NCBI RefSeq assembly: GCF_013409065.1
Contig: NZ_JACBZP010000001.1
Coordinates: 3,048,518 to 3,112,517 of the forward strand
DNA length: 64,000 bases
Reading direction: 5' to 3'
Source of the DNA: Spelaeicoccus albus
Lineage (GTDB): Bacteria > Actinomycetota > Actinomycetes > Actinomycetales > Brevibacteriaceae
A program made the translations under genes and the position numbers. Positions within the stretch are counted from its first letter, which is position 1; each line of letters begins with the position of its first letter. Positions 17,492 through 23,580 of this stretch are shown in pieces. Below the pieces are notes generated by a model that had not been told where the DNA came from, searched no databases, and saw only the letters and a list, made by a program, of their open reading frames with translations.

Positions 17492-19432
17492 ATGTCCGAT
17501 ACCCCGGCAAAGACGGTCACCACGTTCACGGGCAAACCGTACCGGCTCACGCCCGTCGACGCCGAAGATCCGGACCCCATTCTTGTCGAGATCGTCGCCG
17601 GCTTCCTGGCAAGCGTCGAACACGAGGTCGAAACCGCCATTTCCCGCACCTCCCGGTCGCCGATGATCCGCGATGCCCACGATTTCCGCGCCGGGATCCA
17701 CGACCGGAACCTCCGCAAGCTCACCGGCCGGTCGTACTCGGCGCTCGTGCACCCGGTGGCCAGGGACTTTCCGCTCGAAACCATGCGACCCGGCGACGTT
17801 TTCTTTCATAACGACGTCTACCTGTCCGAGGGCGGCATCGGCCACCTGCCGGACCTGTGCGTGACCGTTCCTGTGTTCGCCACGCGGGACGGCGCCGAGG
17901 AGGTCGTCGCGTTCGTGCAAGCGTTCGGACACCACGACGACATCGGCGGCGGCGTGCCCGGATCGATGCCCTCGCATGCGACAAGCGTGTTCGAAGAAGG
18001 GCTCATGGTGCCGCCCATCAAGCTATGGGATCAGGGCGTGCGCAACGAGTCCGCGCTTCGCATCATGACCCGGAATTCACGCATGCCCGACTCGCTGGCC
18101 GCCGATCTGGACGCCGAATGCTCGGCCTGTCTGATGGGTGCGCGGCGTTTGACCGAAATGTTCGAGCGCTACGGCGTGGAAAGCATCGAATCGTGCTTCG
18201 ATGCGATGATGGACGCCACCACGGACATCTACCGTCGCGAGATCCTGTCGCAGATCCCGGAAGGGAGCTATGTGTGGGAGGACTACGCCGAACACGACGG
18301 CGTCGACGAGCCCCGGCTGCACACGCAGCGCATCACGTTGACCAAGACGGCGCCGGACGACGTCGACGGCGAACGGCTCATCCTCGACTTCACCGGTACC
18401 GGTCCGCAGGCGGCGGGGCCCATCAACCACTGCGGCGATTACGCCGACGGGAATTTCCTGGCCAAATGGTTGGCGCCGATCCTCCGGAACTTGGCCGCGA
18501 CCCCCGAGCGGATGGCCGAACTCGACGTCAACGAAGGAATCATCCCGCTCATTGAAATGCGGTTCCCGGAAAAGGGCACGCTTCTCACTCCGGTGTTCCC
18601 GGCTCCGACGAACGCCCGCACGTTCGTCATCCTGCGGCTCCTCGGTGTGCTGGCCGGCACCGTGGCCAAGGCAGTCGACGGTAATATGCCCGCCGACCAG
18701 GAAACCATCCGGTACACGGGCGTCTACGGCGACGACGCAGACGGCAAACCGTACCTGATGCGCGAAGTGCTCGGCGGCGGCTCGGGCGGTCGGCACTATG
18801 CCGACGGCGAGGACACTATCCACGTCGTCCCGGATTCGCGGAACCTACCCAGCGAATTCACCGAGAGCCGTTTCCCGTTCCTCGTCGAAGCGCTCGACCT
18901 TGCCTGCGACTCGGGCGGCCCGGGCCGGTACCGGGGCGGGCTCGGCTACGAAAAACGCATCCGCATGCTCAAGGACGCGCATTTCATGTCGATCGCCGAC
19001 CGGTCGATCCTGGCCTGCTGGGGTGTCAAAGGCGGCAAGGCCGGCACCCCGTTCCAGGTGACGATCGACCCGGACGGCCCGCACGAACGCACAGTCGACG
19101 CGCTGTGCGACGACGAACCCGTCGCAGCCGGCGAGATCATCCGCATCCGCACGACCGGCGGAGGCGGATGGGGCGATCCGCTCACCCGGCCGTACGACGA
19201 GGTCGTGCGGGACGTGCGGTGGCGCAAGGTATCCCGTGCCGCGGCTCGCGATTCGTACGGCGTCGTCGTGACGGGGCCGGACGAAGACCCGGCAGTCGAC
19301 GTCGCGGCCTCCGACCGGCTCCGCGAGCAGCTGGCCCGGCCCGGCGACGAGCCCCGGCCGTTCTTCGACCGCGGCCCCGGCTATGCACGCCTGTCCGGCG
19401 GACGCACCAGCGCGGAAGTCGACTTCGTTTGA
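17492..19432 (+). CDS. hyuB: Hydantoinase B / 5-oxoprolinase-type catalytic subunit
   Basis: A 646-residue HyuB subunit, at the long end for the family. Hallmarks are ETAISRTSRSPMIRDAHDFRAG (about 48-70), GDVFFHNDVYLSEGGIGHLPDL (about 101-122), HHDDIGGGVPGSM, the GSGGR and GGPGRYRGG stretches, and the C-terminal TTGGGGWGDPL. The DCS motif (SRDFS) of many HyuB proteins is replaced by DFRAG, and HHxDIGG reads HHDDIGG. The start ATG lies 3 bp after the hyuA stop; the stop overlaps the next gene (TGATG). It forms the complex with HyuA. Substrate unknown; see the hyuA entry for what context suggests. Confidence 0.91.
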   Translation: MSDTPAKTVTTFTGKPYRLTPVDAEDPDPILVEIVAGFLASVEHEVETAISRTSRSPMIRDAHDFRAGIHDRNLRKLTGRSYSALVHPVARDFPLETMRPGDVFFHNDVYLSEGGIGHLPDLCVTVPVFATRDGAEEVVAFVQAFGHHDDIGGGVPGSMPSHATSVFEEGLMVPPIKLWDQGVRNESALRIMTRNSRMPDSLAADLDAECSACLMGARRLTEMFERYGVESIESCFDAMMDATTDIYRREILSQIPEGSYVWEDYAEHDGVDEPRLHTQRITLTKTAPDDVDGERLILDFTGTGPQAAGPINHCGDYADGNFLAKWLAPILRNLAATPERMAELDVNEGIIPLIEMRFPEKGTLLTPVFPAPTNARTFVILRLLGVLAGTVAKAVDGNMPADQETIRYTGVYGDDADGKPYLMREVLGGGSGGRHYADGEDTIHVVPDSRNLPSEFTESRFPFLVEALDLACDSGGPGRYRGGLGYEKRIRMLKDAHFMSIADRSILACWGVKGGKAGTPFQVTIDPDGPHERTVDALCDDEPVAAGEIIRIRTTGGGGWGDPLTRPYDEVVRDVRWRKVSRAAARDSYGVVVTGPDEDPAVDVAASDRLREQLARPGDEPRPFFDRGPGYARLSGGRTSAEVDFV

Positions 19433-20280
19433 TGGCGGCTGTGGCGGTGACCGGCGCACGCGGAAAGACCGGCCGGGCGATCATTCGCGCCGTCCGCGAC
19501 GCCGGACTGGATGCGTGCGCCGCGCCGCGCCCCTACCGGTTTCCGCCGGTCGACGCCGTGTATTTCATCGCGCCGAACCTGCACCCGGACGAGCCGGGTC
19601 TCGTCGAGGACGCTCTCGAGGCGGCGCGGGCGGCCGGCGTCGGCAGGTTCGTCTACCACTCGGTGGCGTGGCCCTACTGCCCGGAAATGCCGCACCACCT
19701 GGCCAAGGCCGAGGCCGAACGGCTGGTGCGCGCCAGCGGTCTGGACTGGACGATCCTGCAGCCGTGCGCGTACTTCCAGAATTTCGCGGGCGTCATCGGC
19801 GGGGATACGCACGCCATCGAGCTGCCCTACAGTCCCGATTCCCGGTTCGCGTTCATTGACCTGGACGACGTCGCGGCAGTAGCGGCGGGCATGCTCGCCG
19901 ACGGGACGGGGCGGCACCGGAACGCCACGTACGAACTCGGCGGCCCCGAGGCCTTGTCGGTCGCCGAACTTGCCGCAGCGTGCGGCGCGCATTACGGCGT
20001 ACCCGTCGATATCCGCCGGGTTCACCCGCCGGCCGGAGACGAGGCGGCAGATCAGGCGGACGGCCCGGGCCCCGGCTCGCGGCTGGCCGCGATGTTCGAG
20101 TTTTACGACACGACCGGGTTTGCAATCGGCGGCGGCGTCGCCGGGTGGCTGCTCGGGCGGCCGGCGCACGCACTTGCCGATCTGTTGGCCGGCCGATCTC
20201 CGGCAGATGTTGACGGGTACTCCGAGCCGGACCCGTCAGAATTCGACATCACCGAAGCCCGGCCGAAGACATTAGGTTGA
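19432..20280 (+). CDS. NmrA-type atypical short-chain dehydrogenase-like protein
   Basis: A 282-residue Rossmann-fold protein of the NmrA/NAD(P)-binding SDR group. The N-terminal nucleotide-binding motif is VTGARGKTGRAIIRA (6-20). A YHSVAWPYCPEMPHHLAKAEAE region corresponds to the tyrosine/lysine area of the SDR fold, and DWTILQPCAYFQNF is typical of NmrA proteins. I set the start at the ATG at 19432, which overlaps the hyuB stop; the open frame runs further upstream only as a shadow. No known pyrimidine-pathway step needs such an enzyme. It could be a redox sensor, a quinone or azo reductase-like enzyme, or act on a side product. It is embedded in the operon, 4 bp before carbamate kinase. 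Confidence 0.85.
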   Translation: MAAVAVTGARGKTGRAIIRAVRDAGLDACAAPRPYRFPPVDAVYFIAPNLHPDEPGLVEDALEAARAAGVGRFVYHSVAWPYCPEMPHHLAKAEAERLVRASGLDWTILQPCAYFQNFAGVIGGDTHAIELPYSPDSRFAFIDLDDVAAVAAGMLADGTGRHRNATYELGGPEALSVAELAAACGAHYGVPVDIRRVHPPAGDEAADQADGPGPGSRLAAMFEFYDTTGFAIGGGVAGWLLGRPAHALADLLAGRSPADVDGYSEPDPSEFDITEARPKTLG

Positions 20281-20284
20281 CAGT

Positions 20285-21256
20285 GTGCGAGTCCTAGTAG
20301 CCCTTGGCGGCAATGCCATGACCTCCCCGGACGGCCAGGCGCGTCCCGACGACCAGATCGCCGCGCTCACGCGCGCGGCCGGCGAGATCGTGCGTCTCAT
20401 GCAGGCCGGCCATCAGGTGGTCATTACGCACGGCAACGGGCCGCAAGTCGGCAACCTGCTGGTCAAGAACGAAATGTGCGCCGACGTCGTCCCGCCGGTC
20501 CCGCTCGACTGGTGCGTCGGATCGACCCAGGCCACCGTCGGACTCATCTTGTCCAACGCGCTCGACGCCGCCTTGGAAGACGCCGGAATCGATGCCCGCC
20601 CCGTCACCGTCGTGACCCGCTCCCTCGTCGATGCCGGCGACCCGGCCATGCGCGAACCGTCCAAACCGGTCGGCCGGTATCTGTCGGCCGAGGACGCCGC
20701 GCCGCTGATCGCGCACGGCCAGAACTGGGAAGACCGCGGCGAACGGGGCTGGCGACGCGTCGTCCCGAGCCCCCGCCCGACCGAGATCGTCGAAGCTCCG
20801 GCCATCCGCACGCTGCTGGCCGGCGGTCACGTCGTCATTGCCGGCGGCGGAGGCGGCATCCCCGTCGCCCGCGACGCAGCCGGCGCCCTGCACGGCGTCC
20901 AAGCAGTGATCGACAAGGACACGGCGGCCGTCGAACTCGCCCACGCCGTCAATGCGGACGTCCTCATCATCGCCACCGACGTGGAACACGCAGTCGCCGG
21001 CTTCGGCACCGACCGGGCGCGGGCCCTGGGCGAGGTGAGCCCGGCCGAGCTCGACGAGCTGGCGGCCGACGGACATTTCGCGGCCGGCTCGATGGGGCCC
21101 AAGGTCGCCGCGGCGTCCCGCTTCGTGTCCGGCGGCGGCAGCTTTGCCGTCATCACGGCACTTGACCTGATCGACCGGGCAGTCAACGGCGCCGCCGGCA
21201 CCGTCGTCCGCCAGCCGAAGAGTACCCAACCCACAACGAAGGAGCACCATGGCTAA
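20285..21256 (+). CDS. arcC: Carbamate kinase
   Basis: A 323-residue amino-acid-kinase-fold enzyme (family about 310) that converts carbamoyl phosphate plus ADP to ATP, ammonia and CO2. Signature parts are ALGGNAM (6-12), [12 protein letters not shown] (48-59), the GSTQATVGL stretch, [12 protein letters not shown] (about 185-196), [12 protein letters not shown], and the C-terminal [14 protein letters not shown]. The start is GTG at 20285, 4 bp after the NmrA gene; its end overlaps the barbiturase start by 8 bases. No arginine deiminase genes are near. E. coli has the equivalent kinase next to fdrA-ylbE-ylbF, so its presence here strongly suggests that the divergent allH-fdrA-allG operon delivers carbamoyl phosphate and that the pathway yields ATP. 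Confidence 0.95.
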   Translation: MRVLVALGGNAMTSPDGQARPDDQIAALTRAAGEIVRLMQAGHQVVITHGNGPQVGNLLVKNEMCADVVPPVPLDWCVGSTQATVGLILSNALDAALEDAGIDARPVTVVTRSLVDAGDPAMREPSKPVGRYLSAEDAAPLIAHGQNWEDRGERGWRRVVPSPRPTEIVEAPAIRTLLAGGHVVIAGGGGGIPVARDAAGALHGVQAVIDKDTAAVELAHAVNADVLIIATDVEHAVAGFGTDRARALGEVSPAELDELAADGHFAAGSMGPKVAAASRFVSGGGSFAVITALDLIDRAVNGAAGTVVRQPKSTQPTTKEHHG

Positions 21257-22388
21257 CGCACCGCAGCCGATCGAAGTCCGCAAGGTCACCCTTGGAGGGG
21301 TGTCGGACGCGTCCGGTCTTGCCGACCTGATCGACGACGGCATCATCGAAGCCGACCGAGTCATCGCCGTCATCGGCAAGACCGAGGGCAACGGCGGCGT
21401 GAACGACTACACGCGCATCCTCGCCGACCGTGCCTTCCGCGAGGTCATCGTCGACAAGGGGACGCGATCGGCCGATGAGGTCGCCCAGATCCCGATCGTC
21501 TGGTCCGGCGGCACCGACGGCATCATCAGCCCGCATGCCACGATCTTCGCCACGACGTCTGCCGAGTCGGCTCCACAGACCGACGAACCGCGGCTCACCG
21601 TCGGCTTCGCCATGTCCGACACGCTGCTGCCGGAAGAGATCGGGTACGTGCCGATGGTGCGCAAGGTCGCCGACGCCGTCAAGGCGGCGATGGCCGAAGC
21701 GGGTATCACCGACCCTGCGGACGTGCACTACGTGCAGACGAAGACGCCGCTGCTGACGATCCACACCATCCGCGACGCGAAGTCGCGCGGTCACCAGGTC
21801 TGGACCGAGCAGACTCTCGAATCAATGGACTTGTCGAACGGCACCACTGCGCTGGGCATCGCGTACGCCCTGGGCGAGACCGATCTGCCCACCGACGACG
21901 ACATCATGAACAACCGCGATCTGTATTCCGCGGTGGCCTCCTGCTCGTCCGGCGTCGAGCTCGATCGCGCCCAGGTCGTTGTCGTCGGTAACGCGCGCGG
22001 CGTCGGCGGCCGATACCGCATCGGGCACTCGGTGATGAAGGATGCGCTGGACGCCGACGGCGTGTGGGCTGCCATCAAGGATGCCGGGCTCGACTTGCCG
22101 GACCGGCCGCACCCGGACGACCTGGGCGGCCGCGTCGTCAATGCGTTCTTGAAATGCGAAGCGAGCCAGGACGGCACGGTTCGCGGCCGCCGCAATGCCA
22201 TGCTCGACGATTCGGACGTGCACTGGCACCGGCAGATCAAGGCGGCCGTTGGCGGCGTGACTGCCGCAGTCACCGGCGACCCGGCGATTTTCGTCTCGGT
22301 CTCGGCTGCCCATCAGGGTCCCGAAGGCGGCGGCCCGGTCGCGGCGATCGTCGACCTGGGCGACGAGCCGACCGGCTACCCGCGCTAA
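21249..22388 (+). CDS. Barbiturase (ring-opening amidohydrolase, AtzD/barbiturase family)
   Basis: A 379-residue enzyme built of three repeated units, each giving a Ser-Lys pair: K44 (GKTEGNGG) with S86 (WSGGTDG), K165 (TKTPLL) with the serines at 233-234 (ASCSSGVEL), and K302 (LKCEAS) with the serines at 350-352 (SVSAAHQG). This is the toblerone fold shared by cyanuric acid amidohydrolase and barbiturase. Whole stretches read as I remember the Rhodococcus erythropolis barbiturase, and the uracil permease and molybdenum hydroxylase support barbiturate over cyanurate. The reaction is barbiturate plus water to ureidomalonate. It is the last gene of the operon, starting inside the arcC end after AAGGAG. 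No amidase resembling ureidomalonase is in the window. Confidence 0.88.
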   Translation: MANAPQPIEVRKVTLGGVSDASGLADLIDDGIIEADRVIAVIGKTEGNGGVNDYTRILADRAFREVIVDKGTRSADEVAQIPIVWSGGTDGIISPHATIFATTSAESAPQTDEPRLTVGFAMSDTLLPEEIGYVPMVRKVADAVKAAMAEAGITDPADVHYVQTKTPLLTIHTIRDAKSRGHQVWTEQTLESMDLSNGTTALGIAYALGETDLPTDDDIMNNRDLYSAVASCSSGVELDRAQVVVVGNARGVGGRYRIGHSVMKDALDADGVWAAIKDAGLDLPDRPHPDDLGGRVVNAFLKCEASQDGTVRGRRNAMLDDSDVHWHRQIKAAVGGVTAAVTGDPAIFVSVSAAHQGPEGGGPVAAIVDLGDEPTGYPR

Positions 22389-22412
22389 GGAATCACCCTG
22401 CGCGGCCGTCCC

Positions 22413-22503
22413 GCCGAGTGGTGGCGAATGGCGGTCCGGTCGTGCCGAGTGGTGGCGAATGGCTGCGAAATCTGCGATTTCGCAGCCATTCGCCACCACT
22501 CGG
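22413..22503. repeat. Direct repeat and perfect 28-bp-stem palindrome
   Basis: GCCGAGTGGTGGCGAATGGC occurs at 22413-22432 and again at 22444-22463. The second copy begins a perfect inverted repeat: arm 22445-22472, loop TGC 22473-22475, arm 22476-22503. It follows the barbiturase stop by 57 bp. No T-run follows, so it is not a classical terminator, though the hairpin could protect or end the long operon message. A related, degenerate palindrome lies on the other side of the next gene. Confidence 0.95.
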
Positions 22504-22535
22504 TTAGGGGCAACTGGGGCAGCATTCGCAGAAAG

Positions 22536-22554
22536 TTAGGTATGCCTTAGTATG
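22536..22554 (+). promoter_or_regulatory. DtxR/IdeR-like iron box over the -10 of the siderophore-interacting protein
   Basis: TTAGGTATGCCTTAGTAT resembles the actinobacterial iron-box half-site TTAGGTTAGGCT and covers TAGTAT (22548-22553), a -10 box 6 nt before the ATG at 22560. Iron-dependent repression of this gene would fit its role. The right half-site is weak. Confidence 0.45.
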
Positions 22555-22559
22555 GAGTC

Positions 22560-23423
22560 ATGACTGCAGTGCCTCCGTATCGAGCGTTTCGCGTCCAAGT
22601 CGCGGCCACGGAGAAGCTCAGCCCGCATTTCGTCCGCGTCACGCTGTCGGGCCCCGAGCTTGCGGATTTTCGCACCGATGCGCCAGATCAACGGCTGAAG
22701 ATCATCCTGCCGCCGACCCCGGGAGCGCCAATCGAGTTCCCGGAAGGGCCCGATTGGTACCAGCAGTACTTGCAAATGCCCGAGGAGCGGCGGCCGATCA
22801 TGCGCACGTACACGGTGCGCTCCGCGACCGGTTCCCAGATCGACGTCGACTTCGTTCTGCACGGTGATGCGGGCCCGGCCTCCCGATGGGTGGCCGCGGC
22901 CGAGCCTGGCGACGAAATCATGGTGTTCGGCCCGAACCGTCAATACGAGGGACCGATCAGCGGATACGCCTGGGTCGGAGTCGACGACGGCACCGAAGTG
23001 TTGCTGGCCGGCGATGAAACGGCGGTCCCCGCGATTGCCGGAATCCTCGACGAGCTCAAACCCGGCGTGCACGGTGCCGCCTACCTGGAAGTGCCCACGA
23101 AGGACGACGTCCTGCCGGTGTGCCCGCCGCCGGGCGTGGCGGTGCATTGGCTACCGCGCACCGGCGGTCAACCTGTCGGGCGTCGGCTGGTCGAGACGAT
23201 CACGCAGGCCGGTTTCGCTCCGACGCCGGACGACGGTGATGACGACGAGAGCGTGTTGTGGGACGTCGGCGAATGGACCCACGAGTCGCCGTTCGTGGCA
23301 TGGCTCGCCGGTGAGGCGGCCACTATCAAGACGCTGCGGCGCCATTTGGTGCGCGAACGCAATATCGACAAGCGAGCCGTGGCGTTCATGGGCTATTGGA
23401 AGTACGGCCGCCCCGAGTCCTAA
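22560..23423 (+). CDS. Siderophore-interacting protein (ViuB/SIP flavoprotein reductase)
   Basis: A 287-residue cytoplasmic FAD/NAD(P)H ferric-siderophore reductase. Family features are RVTLSGPEL (26-34), the FAD-binding RPIMRTYTVR (about 78-87), DFVLHGDAGPASRWV, LAGDETAVPAIAGIL (about 148-162) and the C-terminal AFMGYWKYGR. It releases iron from imported siderophores. The ATG lies 6 nt after a -10 box, suggesting leaderless mRNA; an iron box overlaps the promoter. The gene stands alone, framed by related palindromic repeats at 22413-22503 and 23450-23504, and has no link to the pyrimidine operon beyond adjacency. Confidence 0.93.
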   Translation: MTAVPPYRAFRVQVAATEKLSPHFVRVTLSGPELADFRTDAPDQRLKIILPPTPGAPIEFPEGPDWYQQYLQMPEERRPIMRTYTVRSATGSQIDVDFVLHGDAGPASRWVAAAEPGDEIMVFGPNRQYEGPISGYAWVGVDDGTEVLLAGDETAVPAIAGILDELKPGVHGAAYLEVPTKDDVLPVCPPPGVAVHWLPRTGGQPVGRRLVETITQAGFAPTPDDGDDDESVLWDVGEWTHESPFVAWLAGEAATIKTLRRHLVRERNIDKRAVAFMGYWKYGRPES

Positions 23424-23449
23424 TCCTCCGATGACCCCCGCCCGCCCCG

Positions 23450-23504
23450 CCGAGTGGTGGCGAATGGCTGCGAAATCGCAGATTTTGCATTCGCCACCAC
23501 TCGG
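23450..23504. repeat. Second copy of the palindromic element
   Basis: A 17-bp perfect inverted repeat (23450-23466 and 23488-23504) has the same outer sequence, beginning CCGAGTGGTGG, as the palindrome at 22445-22503. The inner part is altered, keeping a small CTGCGA-AA-TCGCAG hairpin. It lies 26 bp after the siderophore-interacting protein stop, between two convergent genes. Confidence 0.93.
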
Positions 23505-23570
23505 CGCGGGGATCACCACTCGGCGCGGGGATCACCACTCGGCGCGGGGATCACCACTCGGCGCGGGGAA
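23495..23570. repeat. 19-bp tandem repeat, four units
   Basis: The unit CACCACTCGGCGCGGGGAT is present three times exactly (23495, 23514, 23533) and once with the last base changed (23552-23570). The first unit grows out of the right arm of the palindrome, so the array probably arose by slippage there. It ends 10 bases before the helicase stop codon. Confidence 0.95.
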
Positions 23571-23580
23571 CGACCAGCGG

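Noticed and set aside
21249-22388. Cyanuric acid amidohydrolase
   Set aside because: Same fold and Ser-Lys pairs, so not excluded by fold alone, but there are no biuret or allophanate hydrolases, and uracil permease plus molybdenum hydroxylase favour barbiturase.
22445-22503. Classical rho-independent terminator of the barbiturase operon
   Set aside because: No T-run follows on either strand and related copies occur nearby, which fits a repeat element better; a role in ending transcription cannot be excluded.
23495-23570. CRISPR array
   Set aside because: The 19-bp units follow each other directly without spacers and no cas gene is near.
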